Source: Desmodesmus armatus
Lineage: Eukaryota; Chlorophyta; Chlorophyceae; Sphaeropleales; Scenedesmaceae
Reading direction: 5' to 3'
Assembly: GCA_007449985.2 (NCBI GenBank)
Contig: VIIQ02000619.1
Location: 1-64,000 of the forward strand
Length of the DNA stretch: 64,000 bases
Below the pieces are notes generated by a model. It had not been told where the DNA came from. It was given only the letters and a program-made list of their open reading frames with translations, and made no database searches. Numbering within the stretch: the stretch's first letter is position 1; every line of letters begins with the position of its first letter. Shown piece after piece: positions 44,801-56,583 of the stretch. The position numbers were made by a program, and so were the translations under genes.

Positions 44801-47048
44801 CGCAGTACACGAATGGGTGCTCACCGAGGCTATTGCTGACACCAAGCCTTACGTCCAGGCTGAGGCAGTGCATTTTATTATCTTGCAGAGGTGGTTTGCA
44901 CAAGGACATAACCAGCTCGTGCAGCACTTCTGCAACTTGAGGCTGTTCCTGCAGCAACTTGAAGTAATCAAGCTCAAATACCAAAGGGCAGCCAACAATT
45001 GTCGCTGGTGATCAAGCTTGTTGTGGCCATATGCCTGCTGTCCTGCTTAGGGCACCCGTGTGAAGGTCAGCATGGGTGTTGATGGCTGGAAGCAGGTGCA
45101 GCAGCTGGAGCTGGAGCCCCTCAGCCAAGGCCTCACCCACCACATCGACCCGCCAGCTCAGCTGCAGCAGGAGGTGTTTGAGCAGTGGGGCCTGGACCCA
45201 GAGCTGCAGGCAGACCTGCACAAGCGACTGCTGGCAACAGTGAAGGGCAGTGCTGCGCCTGCAGGAGGCAGTGGAGGGGAGTGGTGGGTGCTGAGGGTGC
45301 CGCCACCACCCCTGGGCAGCAGCAGGCTGGACATGGCCTTCTGCGGTGAGTCATCCCCACTCACTCAACTGGGTGATATTGAGTGACACGGGGAGCCTGG
45401 GGGAGCTTGGCGGCCTGTCACAGGGACTTTCCGTGTACTTACTTACCATGCTTCCGTATCCTGAGCAGCCAGCGGTGTGAAGTGCCTGCCTCCAGCCCTC
45501 AGCCCGCGCTTGGCGCTCCCAGCGTGCAGCAACCACTACGCAGTAAGACACAACCCAGGCGACACCATGAAGAGGCAGGGCTTGATCCCACTATGCTCAC
45601 CGCTGCTGATGCACATTTGTTCCTTCCTTGCCCTGCTGTTGCGTCGCAGATGGCAGTGAGAAGGTGTGGGACAACAACAACCAGCAGGACTACCACCTGT
45701 CAGTGTCACCAGCCCCTTTGGCCTCACCCCAGCACAGCACCAGCACAGGCCTCACCCGCAGCGCGCCCGCAGTCAGCAGGGGCGGCGGCACCATCGCCCT
45801 CGCCGCCATATCCCCAGCACAGGACGTCGCCGTGAAGCCCTCTGCGGCTATCGCCGCAGCTGCCAAGACCCCTGTGCAGTCCTTCAGCACGCGTGCTGAG
45901 ACCGCCCAGGGGGCTTCAGCCACTGTCCTGCGCATGCTGGAATCTCTGCGCATCTGTGCGATCGGCGACGGCTGTGGTTTCATCAGCCCAGAGGCACTTG
46001 ACAGGGCAGAGTATCATGTCCTGCATGGGGCGAATGCCCCAGCACAGGAGGCCGCAGCGGCAGCAGAGGCTCAGGGGCAGCTGACATTCCTGGTGCCTGC
46101 GCAGCCTGTGGCTGGCCTGCCTGTGTCCCTGTACCTCAACAAGTCCCGGCTGCAAGACGTGCTGAAGAGGGCACCCAACATGTGCCTGCAGGTTGGCTTC
46201 AACAACTGGAGCGTTGGTGTGCAGAAGGTGCGTGCGCAGCCTCGCATGTGGCTTGCAGGGCTGGCAACGGCACTGCGTACTGACTTCGCGTCTACGTGCC
46301 TTTGCGCAACGACTTACTTGCAGCCAAGCCTATTGTCTTCAGTGTCAGAAGAAGCTTCCATTTCCTCTCTGTCTGCAGACTTACACAGCCAAACTGGGCA
46401 TTGTCAAGCGCATGGGCCAACACGGAACTGTGCTGATGGCATCATCTGTTGATCCACAGCAACTGTCCTTGCTGTGTCACACACATTTATCTCTCACCTC
46501 TCACTCTTACAAGGAGCTCTTACAAGTGCTGATGGCTGTGTATCAACAGCACTGCCAGTAGTCCTTCATTTCACACGCATCGCTGACACCCTTCGCAGGC
46601 TGCAGCACTTGCTGGCATGCTGCGTGCAACACTAACAGTCTGGCAGACTCACTAATACTAGCAGTCACTGCCACAGCACAGCCTCCTGTCGTGCTGACGC
46701 GACACGCTGGTGCTCTCTGACCTCTCCCCCCTGCAGGTCCCCTTCAGGCCCACCACCCTGAGCCGCACCGACTCCACTGACTGGTGGTGCTGCCGCCTGG
46801 AGGTCCCCCAGGAGGCCAACCAGGGCGCCTTTGCGATCTGTGGCATGTTCAACGGTACCGAGAGCTGGGACAACAACAACGGTGCAGACTACAAGCTCAG
46901 CGTGATGGGCCTGGAGGCTGCGGTGGTGCGTGCAGTGGCAGGGGCCTGCATCGGTTTGGATGTGGGGGAGAAGCCACGCCCTCGCGCCCCTAGGGCTGAT
47001 GGCAAGCAGGCGCAGCCAGTGGGTGTACAGAACCTGGTGTATGCATAG
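41868..47048 (+). CDS. Putative esterase fused to two starch-binding CBM53-like modules
   Basis: Eight exons in consistent phase: 41868-42080 (ATG), 42287-42500, 42985-43228, 43709-43967, 44203-44604, 45051-45345, 45650-46227 and 46737-47048 (TAG). The product is about 838 residues. Exon 1 resembles a plastid transit peptide. Residues about 110-430 are a PF00756-type alpha/beta-hydrolase: NIRVWLPPGHNKD, YPVLYCNDGQNMF, nucleophile elbow LAGSSFGG (Ser about 269) and HTESAWAERLPEAL with the likely catalytic His. Two carbohydrate-binding modules follow, of the type seen in starch synthase III: VKVSMGVDGWKQ, then MAFCDGSEKVWDNNNQQDY; and MCLQVGFNNWS, then WWCCRLEVP and WDNNNGADYKLSV. The inferred role is hydrolysis of an ester linked to, or held at, starch granules in the plastid. 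A possible extra short exon (TYTAKLGIVKRMGQHG) lies at about 46380 in the last intron. Confidence 0.87.
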
Positions 47049-47200
47049 ACCAACGTGGCATCTGTGCCAAGGAGGGGATGTGTTGGATCAACCCGGCAGG
47101 GCTGAATGGCAAGCAGGCGCAGCCAGTGGGTGTCCAGAACCTGGTGTATGCATAGACTAACGCGGCATCTGTGCCATGTGTTGGATCAACCCGGCAGGGT
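46993..47200 (+). repeat. ~105-bp tandem duplication across the esterase stop codon
   Basis: Copy one (46993-47098) contains the last 18 codons and stop of the esterase-CBM gene. Copy two (47099-about 47200) repeats GGCAAGCAGGCGCAGCCAGT, the TATGCATAGAC stop region and GTTGGATCAACCCGGCAGG, with a few substitutions and a short deletion. Confidence 0.92.
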
Positions 47201-50033
47201 GCAGTCATGGGTGGCTGGGTGTGCTGTTCTTGGCTTGGGGTCAAATCGCATGTCCAATCGGTCGGCTGAGACGATACCTTAGACCCTGAAGTGAGGGTTC
47301 TTGCGGGAGTCAGTGTGTGAGATGTGTGGTTTGTGGTGTGTAGTAGCCTGCGTTTGTTTGTACCGTTTGGGTGGTTGGTGGGCGGTTGGTGGGCAAACAG
47401 CCAGCACGTCATCAGGTGCTGAGGTATGGGGTTGGGGCGAGCCCCTGATGCTTGCGGTGGCCAGCTTGTCCAATGCTTGTTTGTTCTTGTGGTGGTGGTG
47501 TTGTATGAGCTGCACGTGTCTGCAGCATGGTGGAATGGAGCTTTGCAGTGCTACAGCACAACAGCAGCACATCAAAGCGGGTTAGTGGTGGTGATAGAGT
47601 CCAGGGTTGGCGTGCCGTAGTCTGGTAGGGACGCTGGTCGTCCTGCAAGCAGCCAAGCTGGTGTGTTGGCTACCGACTTGGCGTGCTGTATGTGCCAGCT
47701 ACAGGCTGTCGATGTATGTTTGGCGTATTCCTGCTGCTCGTATCGCATGGCAGCTTGCAAGGCAGCAGCTGCTGTGTGTTTATGGGTGCTTTGTCAGGTG
47801 TTGGCCACCTGTGCTGAAGTGAAGTGGCGGGTGGAAGGGTGCGCAGTCTCTTCCATGCACCCTAGGAGGAGCCTGTGTAAACTTTGTTGTGTATAGTCGG
47901 TGGCAGCAAGCCTATGCTGCGTTGTTGCGGTTGCTCGTCGACTGTGAAGTTGATGTGTTATGTCCTTTGTACACTACTGTGTTCTGGTTATTGCATGTTG
48001 TCCTTGCAACCACCTTCGGGTGGTGTACCCCCAGCCCCTAGCTGGTCACCCCCTCGAGAACGTTGCTTGTTGCATCTGCTCTTTTGAGACCTAGATTTCA
48101 GTAGCAGTTGCACAAAATGACATATGGACCTCAGAATACCATCAGAAGGTGAGGCCACTGCTGTGCTGACACTGGTTTGACTTGCGGGTTGAGCAGGCTG
48201 ATGAGCAAGTTTTGGCAGAAGGCATGCAGGGCTACGTGCCTGAGTTTTGGCTGACAATCTCACGTGTGATTGCCCTGAGGCACAGCGTGTTGGGGCACGA
48301 TCAATTCAGGTTTTGCTTTGCTGCTTGGCAGCTGCGCTGCACAGCAGCCTTGACAAGAGTTTTGCTGCTTGGCAGCTGCGCTACACAGCAGCGTTGACAA
48401 GAGTCACTCTGCATGATGGCAGGCGTGCAGGACTATGATCAGGCCGCCCCGCATGTGGTGGCCTGGATACGTATTGGTGCCACCGTGTTGACAATACCAC
48501 CACCCGATACTGTACAGACTGTGGTGCCAGGGCCGAATTGTGCGCATGCACAGGGACTGATGGGGGCTGGGTGCACTCTGGCGTCTCGCCTCCAGGGTGT
48601 GCCAGTTTTCCATGGCAGGCTCAGGGGTGGTGGTGCTTTTTATCTTTTTCTTACCAATGCGGTGGGGCTTTGTGTTCTGTGAGGTTGTACAGTCGTCCAC
48701 ACTCTTTGTTCTGACCTAAGGAGGCTTTGGGTGGTGTTTTTGGAGCTTGTTGCTAACTCCCTGATGATGGCGTGACCCAGGGGGGCAAATCAGCAGCAAT
48801 CAGGCCACCAACATGCTGCGCTTGCTCAGGAGGCGGCCAGGTTGGATGCCCTCTGTCACCCTAATTACTGTACTGTGAGAGGCATGGCCTGAAGGGGAAG
48901 GATGTGCAGCCGGCTCGGTTGGCGGCACAGGAGAATACGGGACACGTGTCGACCGCCGGGTGGGCATTGCAGGAGCTGCAAAGGCGGTGCCCACCGTGTG
49001 CTGCACTCTGTGTTGTGCACCTTGACACAAGTTGGATGTGCTTGTCGCAACCCAGCATCGTATGTGTTATTTTTATGGGGTTGAGGCCACTTGTGTAACT
49101 TTGCCTGTTGTTTGTGTGCCACATCAAGGCACAATGGGCATGACCTTTGCATACTTCATGGATAGTGGGGCATACCCTATGCCCAGTACATGCATGGCAG
49201 TCGCACAATCTTGACAGCATGAACCCACTGCACTGAAAACTTTTGGGCTGCATGCAAGTTCAACACACCAAACGGTTGTCCAACCTCTAATCAACTCCCA
49301 AGAAGCCATGCCAGTGGTGGTGAGAACAATGCAAAAGCTAGACTCTGCTGGCAGGGGCACCCTGCCATCAATCACCCACTGTCTACTGCCAGACGCACCA
49401 CCACAGCCGCACCTTTGTCTGTGTCAAATCTCACCAACACCAAATCAGCAAACTGCCTTCCAAGGCTACACCTACTAGAAGTACATATGGCCTGCCCGCT
49501 CTCCACACGCAGTGGAGCATCACAAGGTACTCGCTTCGTTGAGCCTTGCAAACTTTTGAAATGCGTGCAGCGCTGGGCAGACACCACCATGGCACCAGCC
49601 CCCAATGCTCCCACACTACGCCACCATAATGCATGCAGCCTCCAATCTGCAATGCCAAAGTACACAGCTATGACCAGTGGTTGACTTCCCGACAAGCCCA
49701 CCGTGTATTGGCTGTGCCCATCACCAAACAGGGTGACAATCAAAGGCCACGCCTGCAGTTGGACCAGATTTGATGGCTGGTTTCACCACACAAACACAAA
49801 ACAACCAGGCATGTAGGGTGCTCATCAGCAGCAGCCCTGCTTGCCCCATTATCCCTCACAACACCAGCACAATGCTATGATGCATTGCAGACAAAACCCC
49901 TGTTGCACCAAACCATAGTATGCTGCGGTAGACACCAAGCATCAGGTAGGCGCTCCCTGCTCTGACCAAACATCAGCCTTGGCCTACCACCAACAGCCCT
50001 GCTGCCGCGCCACTTCTGCCGCCATGTCACCCA
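47049..50033. other. 3-kb stretch without recognisable gene
   Basis: The first about 830 bases may be a long 3' UTR of the esterase gene; the first good plus-strand TGTAA is at 47876. The rest shows short open frames on both strands (for example minus 49372-49743) with no known domain or splice support. A 44-bp tandem duplication is at 48317-48403. The last part would be the 3' UTR of the coiled-coil gene that ends at 50034. Confidence 0.5.
48317..48403 (+). repeat. 44-bp tandem duplication
   Basis: TTTGCTGCTTGGCAGCTGCG... through GACAAGAGT occurs at 48317-48360 and again at 48361-48403, with two or three substitutions. Confidence 0.9.
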
Positions 50034-52296
50034 CTAGCGCCAGCGCCTTTTCCTAGCCTCGTCAGGTCTGTCAGCACTCGCGTCACCCTCGGGTGGAACT
50101 TTTGGCAGCTTGCTCATGGAGTGCTGCCCCAGCACTTGCTGCTTGGGCCTGTTTGTGCCGTGTGCGCAGTGGGACCGCACTGCGCGCCGGCTCCTGCTGC
50201 TGATGCTGCCGCCGCCGCTGCTGCCAAACCTGCCGGGGGTCGTCACAGGGCCAGCCGTGCCGGAAGAGAAGGGCTTGAACACTGAGCTGAATGTGCCCAT
50301 GGCAGCTGGTGGGTGCAGTGCTGGAGCAGTGAACTGCAGGCAGAAAGGCAGGGATCAACAGCTTGTTGGGGGTTGGCGGGTGGTTCAGCACTGCTGCCCG
50401 TCCTCTCCTCCCTAGGATCATCATGCAGCTGAATTGCGACAGTGTGATGCCAAGCCGAGCTCAGCACTTCTCGGCCAAACTCACGGAGTGCTATTGGATT
50501 GTTCATACCAACACTGTCAGGCCCACCCACCTTGAACGCAGGCGGCGGCTTGCTGCCACCTACGCCCTCTGCACTGCTTCTGCTGATGCCTGAGGCCCCA
50601 CTGTCAGCTGCTGCCGCCAAACCAGCACCAGCGCCACTTGCTGCGGCCCTGCCCTCTGCTGTTTGTGACCTCCTGAGAGCTGCTGCATAGCTGAGGCTTG
50701 CCAGACCTGCTGCTGCCTCGGGTGCTGTGGGGATGCGGCTGCCGCTGCTGCGCACCAGTGCAGCCATAGGGCTGTCACGGCCGCTGCGCCGGAGGGCACT
50801 GGGTGCGGGTGAGGGTGACAGCAGCGGGCTGGGGATGTGCCTTGCAGAGGGAGACACCAGCGGGCTTGGGATGTGCCTTCCTGATGGGGTCAGCAGTGGG
50901 CTTGGAAGGTGCCTTGCTGAGGGGGGTATCAACAGGCTGGGGATGTGCCTTGCTGTTGGAGGGCGCTGCAGCGCACCTGGCTGTGGCTGGCCTGCTGCAG
51001 CAGCCGGGGACGGCTGGCCCGGCTGCAGCGTGTCAGCCTGCCATGGTGCTTGGGGCCGCTGCTGCTGAGGTTGAGGTGTGCGCTGGTCCTGCTGGTCCTG
51101 CTGCCGTATAATGTCTGCTGCTGTGTCGGCAGGCTCAGGCTGCTCAGCTGGCAACGGTGCCTGCAACACAGAAGTCAGTTTGGCAGGCACTCAGAACCGC
51201 CACAGGACCATAAATGCGTGGCGTGGTGAGGAACACTATGTTCTGCTGCCAGCATTGAGTGCCTTTGAGGAAACACAGCTGCACAATCTTGGGGGTGTTT
51301 GAGACAAGCACTTTGTTGGTGCCTCTGGCCTTACCTGTGCTTTGCCTGGCGTGCTGACCAACACCTCAGCATGCTGCTGCTTGAGCTCCTGCAGCTGCTG
51401 CTGCTTCTGCTCTTGCTGCAGCAGCTGCTGCTGCTGTTCCTGCTCCCGAGGACCTTGCTCCTGCTCTTGCTGCTGCTGCCTTTGCTCCAGCTGCTGCAGT
51501 TGTGTCCTAAGGCCAGCCTCTGTGTCAGCTGATGCTGCCAACGCAGCCTGGCTCTTGCCCAACGCTCTTTGTGTGTCGTGCAGCTGGCGACTTACGTCTG
51601 CCAGGTCAGCACGAGCCTTATCCACCATCTGCATGGCACGACATCCAGCACCAGTGGTTGACATGCTGCAGCAGATTGAGTGCGTGGCCAAGCACATGGT
51701 GAACCTGTACATGCGCAATATGGGAGCCAACAGCGCAGATACTATCTGATGAGGTGTCATGGCCACTTGCTGCGCTGTCTGAGGTTTGCATGCATGACAT
51801 GGGATGGTGCAGGACAACACTTGGCACGCACCTGCTGCAGCACCCGTTCAGAAGTTTGACTGACAGAGAGCTGCACCTCCAGCTCTGCTCGCGCTTTGTT
51901 GGCCTCCCCCTCAGTGGACACATTGTACTCCCGCTCCCACTCAAGTTCTTGTTTGAGGCAATCAATCTGTGTCTCCAACCTGCGTGTGGCCTACACCACA
52001 ACATGTTCAGGGTGAGCTCAATATACTTGCCTTGGCTGTGCTGTTTGCTGTGCCTGGGCTGAAGTGGCAAGCATATTTGGGTGGCTGAAGCGTTGCAGTT
52101 GTGAAAGCTACAGATACATCAGATGGCATACCTTCTGCACATCCCCTTCCAAGGCCACCAGCTCCTCTAGACTGACTGGATGTCCACCCAGCAAGCCCAT
52201 GCGCAGTATGAGGAACCTAGCTGCAGGGTAACTGAAAGATACACTTGCTGCCACATCTGATGCGGAAACAACAGCAGCTGCACCCCCTGGCTCCAT
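50034..52296 (-). CDS. Coiled-coil protein with Ser-Pro repeat domain, unknown function
   Basis: Five exons, all phase 0: 52296-52132 (ATG), 51990-51832, 51628-51335, 51160-50531 and 50333-50034 (TGA). The product is 515 residues. Residues about 45-205 are a coiled coil (TQIDCLKQELEWEREYN, then a Q/E-rich heptad region). Next is a Gln/Pro-rich segment, then five tandem copies of a 14-15-residue motif of the form PSARHIPSPLLSP. These put repeated Ser-Pro sites in a row, potential targets of proline-directed kinases. The C-terminus is basic and Ser/Arg-rich (GSISSRSRRAVRS, EARKRRWR). I recognise no named family. Scaffold, cytoskeletal or nuclear roles are all possible. Confidence 0.75.
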
Positions 52297-52732
52297 ATCT
52301 CCAGCACTGCTGTGCTACCTGCAGAAACACCCCAGCCAACAGCAGCAGCACCCCCCTTCTCAGTGCTGCTGTGCTATCCATCAAACGTCAGCTGCTGACG
52401 GCCGTCATTTGCGCTTGTACAAAACGTGTGAACAGCACTGCTGAGCAGTAGGCAGCGGCTGACTTGCGGTCAAACTGACTTGAAACCGTTGGCAAGTTGG
52501 TGAAACCGCAAGCTGGGGCCGAGCTCAAGGTAAGGTGATTGAATCATCGCTCATGACGGTTTGCATACTCTGTTTGCCCTAGGCTCTGACGGTTCGAGCT
52601 GTTTGCAAGCTCCCTCCTTTCCAGTGTTGCGAAGGCAGCAGCACATCGGGGGTGCGAAACCAGTGTCACTGTACAACCTTCTTCATGATGCGCCCATCTT
52701 GAAGGCGGTCAGCAGACCCCCTGCCCCAGCCA
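52297..52732. promoter_or_regulatory. Divergent intergenic region between two coiled-coil genes
   Basis: 436 bp between two start codons facing away from each other. An upstream exon of the plus-strand gene could lie here. No core promoter motif was identified. Confidence 0.4.
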
Positions 52733-54571
52733 ATGGCAAACAGCCACACCCGTCTGTCTCTGCCTGCTGCCCTTGATGGCTCAACCAGCAAGCTGCGTCA
52801 GAGCTGCCCACATGCTTTGTCTTACTCACCAGCCCAGCGCTGCAGGCCTGGGCAGCAGTCATCAGTCAGCCTGGCCCAGCAGCAGCTAGATGACGTGAAG
52901 AGGGAGCGGGACTTCCTTGCGGCTCGTGTGGCAGCCATCAAAGTGCAGCTTGACGTACAGACAGCGCATGCAGTCGCAGCAGAAGCCAAGCTCTGCCACA
53001 CCGTCGAAGAGTTGGAGAGCATAAAGCGTGCCCAGTCACAGCGTGTCACCAGCTCCACTCAGTTCAAGGAGCTCAAGGCCGCAGCAGCAACAGCAAAGCA
53101 GAGCCTCAAAACTTTGGAGGCTTCAGTGCAAGCCAACCAACAGCGGCTACAAGAGCGCAGGCAGCAGGTCACCAGCCTGCAGAGTGAGCTGCAGCTGGCA
53201 CTCCGAAGGGAGGAGCAGTCTGCGCTGGCTTTGGCAGCAGTGCACGATAGCCTAGGCTGCAACGGTGCGGCCTTGGCAGCACTGCAGCAGCAGCTGCAAC
53301 ACAGCCGGGCAGAAGCCAGCCTCTTGCGGGCCCAGGTCGCTGCTGCAGATGAAGCATCAGCACAGCTGCAAGAAGCCGCACAGGCAGAGGTTGCCACACT
53401 GCAGGAGCAGCTTGGCAACGCGCATAATGCAGCACAACAGCAGCACACCCTCGCCACCAAAGCCCTAGGGGTTGCACTTGCAGCAAGGTATGCTGCAGCG
53501 CAGCTGGCACAGCACAACCAGCAACTGCAGCAGGACATCGCGCGCTCTGAGCAACAGGTCGATGAGGCTGCTGCTGCGGCTGCCAGCACGAGCAAGCAGC
53601 TGCGGCTCGACTGTGAAGCAGCACAGGCTGCCTGGCAGGCTGAGCAAGAGGCTCATGCCAGCACGCAGCAAGCGCTGCAGGCGGCACAAGCAGAGCTGGC
53701 AGCCTGCACACAACAGCTGGACACAGCCAGGCATCAGCTCCTCTGCCTGCAGCAGCAACAGCACAGCACCCTACCAGCCCCAGCAGATACAGTGCAGCTG
53801 CAGCCCCACTGTGATACACAGCAGTGGTCCCTCCAGGAGCCACAGCAAGCAGCCGGGCAGTTGCGAGCCATCAAGAAGAAGGAGAAGCAGCAGCAGCAGG
53901 AGTCCCACTGCAGGCCAGGTCAGCCACCCCGCAAAGGCATGCGGAGCCAGCCAGCCGCCAGCACGGCAGCCAGCACGGCAGCACTGCAGCAGGAGTTGGC
54001 TGCCTGCCAGGCACAGCTGCAGAATCAGCGCAAAGCAGCAATAGAGGCGCAGGCGGCAACGCGGGCGGCAACCTTTGAGATCGCCAAGTTGGAGGCACAG
54101 CGCAAGCACCTCCAGGAGCAGCACAGCACAGCGGCCGCAGCAGCTGCTGCAGCAGCTGAGACCATCAGCAGCCTGCGCATGCAAGCCCAGCAGTACCAGG
54201 CGCATTGCCAGCTGCTGCAGCAGCAGCCACATGTTGAGGACATGCCATCGCTGAGTGAAGCAGGCGCTGGTTATCAGCAGCAGGAGAAGGCTGCTGGTCG
54301 TGGTGGCCTCTACATGGACCCCGTCTTTGATGACCTCACAAGTGTGCAGGACTCGCACCCCAGCAACCAGCAGGGACTCAACAGCAGTGGTGTTCAGACC
54401 GGTCAGCAGCAGCGCGAGGTGTTGCAGTGCGCTGCACTCTACACCGCAGCAACCACAGCAGTGGAGACGGTGCTGCAGGAAACCACAGCATATGGCATAC
54501 CTGCCCAACAAGGGGCGGATGCGGCCGCGACGGCGGCACAAACGCTGAGCATGCCGACATGGCACACCTGA
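52733..54571 (+). CDS. Long Ala/Gln-rich coiled-coil protein
   Basis: Uninterrupted 612-codon frame from ATG 52733 to TGA 54569. After about 45 Ser/Arg-rich residues almost the whole product is heptad-patterned coiled coil: QQLDDVKRERDFLAARVAAI, LEASVQANQQRLQERRQQV and AKLEAQRKHLQEQHSTA. A basic break near residues 375-410 (IKKKEKQQQQE, then GQPPRKGMRSQP) separates two coiled-coil blocks. The last about 90 residues are less regular. No motor, CH or zinc domain is seen. The absence of introns is unusual beside its intron-rich neighbours, though CCB3 also has none. Plus-strand TGTAA lies at about 54961. Function unknown; structural or centrosomal-type proteins look like this, but so do many others. 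Confidence 0.75.
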   Translation: MANSHTRLSLPAALDGSTSKLRQSCPHALSYSPAQRCRPGQQSSVSLAQQQLDDVKRERDFLAARVAAIKVQLDVQTAHAVAAEAKLCHTVEELESIKRAQSQRVTSSTQFKELKAAAATAKQSLKTLEASVQANQQRLQERRQQVTSLQSELQLALRREEQSALALAAVHDSLGCNGAALAALQQQLQHSRAEASLLRAQVAAADEASAQLQEAAQAEVATLQEQLGNAHNAAQQQHTLATKALGVALAARYAAAQLAQHNQQLQQDIARSEQQVDEAAAAAASTSKQLRLDCEAAQAAWQAEQEAHASTQQALQAAQAELAACTQQLDTARHQLLCLQQQQHSTLPAPADTVQLQPHCDTQQWSLQEPQQAAGQLRAIKKKEKQQQQESHCRPGQPPRKGMRSQPAASTAASTAALQQELAACQAQLQNQRKAAIEAQAATRAATFEIAKLEAQRKHLQEQHSTAAAAAAAAAETISSLRMQAQQYQAHCQLLQQQPHVEDMPSLSEAGAGYQQQEKAAGRGGLYMDPVFDDLTSVQDSHPSNQQGLNSSGVQTGQQQREVLQCAALYTAATTAVETVLQETTAYGIPAQQGADAAATAAQTLSMPTWHT

Positions 54572-56583
54572 GCAGACACTGGGGCAGTGGGCTGTGTGTC
54601 TCCAGTAGTGTTGAAGGCAGCAGCGCCAACGGCGGCAGCAGTGGCAGTAGGACCCCGGCTGCCTGCAGCAGCTGGTACACCTGTTGCAGCGTGCTTTCGG
54701 CTGAAGGCAGTCAGCAGAGTTTGCAGGGGGTGCAGGATCAGCTGGATGACAGTGATGAGTAGTAGCAGGTCATGGCTGTGGTACGCAGGGGTGGGGTTGC
54801 GGGGGTTGAAGTGGAAGAGGGACCAGGCAGGTGTGTTGCAGGGGTACAGGATGTGGGATTGCAGCAAGGGGCAGACAGGGTGCAGTGCATGCTAGAAGGC
54901 AGGGTTGTTGACGTGTTCAGCCCGGTGGTGCCAGGGCAAGCAGCAGTAGGCAGAGAAATGTGTAATGCAGCAGTAGGCAGAGGCGTGTAGCTGCTGCCGT
55001 CAGCGATGCTGAATCGGCTAGCCGCTGTCGACAGCCACGTGAGGTGTCCCCAGTGCAGAAGTGATGTTCGAGCTTCAGTGCAGCAATTCCCCCTTTTCTT
55101 CAGGTTTGTGTGCATTCAGCAGGTCTGATAGATGAAGTCACACAGAAAGCAGCATCATGCTGCGGCAACTGGCTGGGGTTGTTGTGGCAGTTGCTACTTT
55201 CCCTGGTCAGGTCGGTGCATAGGCAGGCTTCATAATGGGTGAGCAGCAGTTGTTGCAGGGTGACACAGGTTGTTCTGGAGATTGGTGGTTGTCCCTCCTG
55301 GGCTAAATAGCTGGCATCTGCTAAGTTCAGCATGACCTTGGCTGTGTTGCAATCATTTTGGTGGCTCCATGTATCCTGCAGGTTCTGATCCCTATTTTTA
55401 TGTATCCTGCAGGTTGTTTCCCTTCTTTTGATGGGGTTTTCACTCAAGCACATCTTGTATTGACTGTTGTTTCTCTCCCCTCTTTGTTGTGGGCATTGAG
55501 CTAAGTGAGGTGCAATCTCTGCGCCCTTGAAAGGCTGACCACTGGCAATGCCTGATCAGGGTGCAGCTCACTGTCATGTGGTGCTGTGAAGTCTGGTCCT
55601 ATGCACGCGCTGATGCGGCTAACATGTGTTTGCTGTGTAGTGCTATCCTGCACACATGCTGACGTGGCTAGCAGGTATCAGCACGTCCTGCTGTGTGTCA
55701 ACGACCTGTGCTGTGCTGACTGAAGCTCATCACAGCTCTCACAGTCATCCTGCTCACTGTCACTGGATGACAGCCAAGTGCATGTGGAAGCCCCATTGTA
55801 ACATGGCATGTAGGGTGTTTTGAACACAACAATACAGGTGCGCAGGTTGCAAAGTGACATATCTGCAGAGGCCAGGCCTGCAGTGGCCTCCGATATCTGC
55901 CACCCGTGCTTCACATATCCCTCAAGCATGGGGAAAAGGTATCGCCCTTCAGTTGACACCAAGGCATGATCCCCAAAGCATGATGAGCGGCATTTCGGCC
56001 GCCTCACAGAACGACTGCAGGTTTGTTGTCACCGCAACCTCATACTGCCTCAACTCAGCCCAGTCATGCCCCTGGGAAGTTGGTCTGGGGATGACAACGC
56101 CAATCAAGGAAAGGCACAGCTGGCTCAATTTCACGCATGACAATGCACAGGCATTGACACACCACCGCTTGCATCGGCCAACGACTGCATCAAAACACTG
56201 CCGCAGCGGCTGCCGCCCCAACACACATGCGACTCCTGCATGTTGACCTGAACAAACAACAAACCACCCAGCAGGGGTGCATCTCTCTCACACCCATACG
56301 GCAGCACCCATGTACAACATCCGGTGTGCCTGACGACTAGCGTGCCAGCTGCAGCATGCACAATACGCATCCTGCAAGCGATCCACCAGGCTGCTAAGCT
56401 CCCAAGCTGAAGCCCTTATGCAACCGTGAAGTGCCTCAAAGGCTGCTGCCAGTTGGGCAGCATGAAACAATGCCGACACTGCGGCAAGACCAGCATTAAA
56501 AGATGGACTGGGCAAACAACAACACCCTTCACAACTTCAGGTGCTAAAGCAACATGGCAGTGCCTGCTGCTGCTGCAGAGGCT
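54572..56583. other. 2-kb stretch without recognisable gene
   Basis: The left part would be the 3' UTR of the plus-strand coiled-coil gene and the right end the 3' UTR of CCB3. Between 55680 and 56370 two minus-strand open frames overlap (KHGWQISEATAGLASADMS in one, GVVIPRPTSQGHDWAELRQY in the other). They could be one broken coding region, but no domain is recognised. ATGTATCCTGCAGGTT is repeated at about 55368 and 55399. Confidence 0.45.

Noticed and set aside
49372..49743. 123-codon minus-strand frame in the gene-free stretch, considered as a transposase fragment
   Set aside because: No catalytic or zinc motif of any transposase family could be placed, and no splice or repeat evidence was found.
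54772..54990. Short Gly/Val-rich plus-strand frame after the coiled-coil gene
   Set aside because: It lies in the probable 3' UTR, has no domain, and TGTAA follows in the same stretch.
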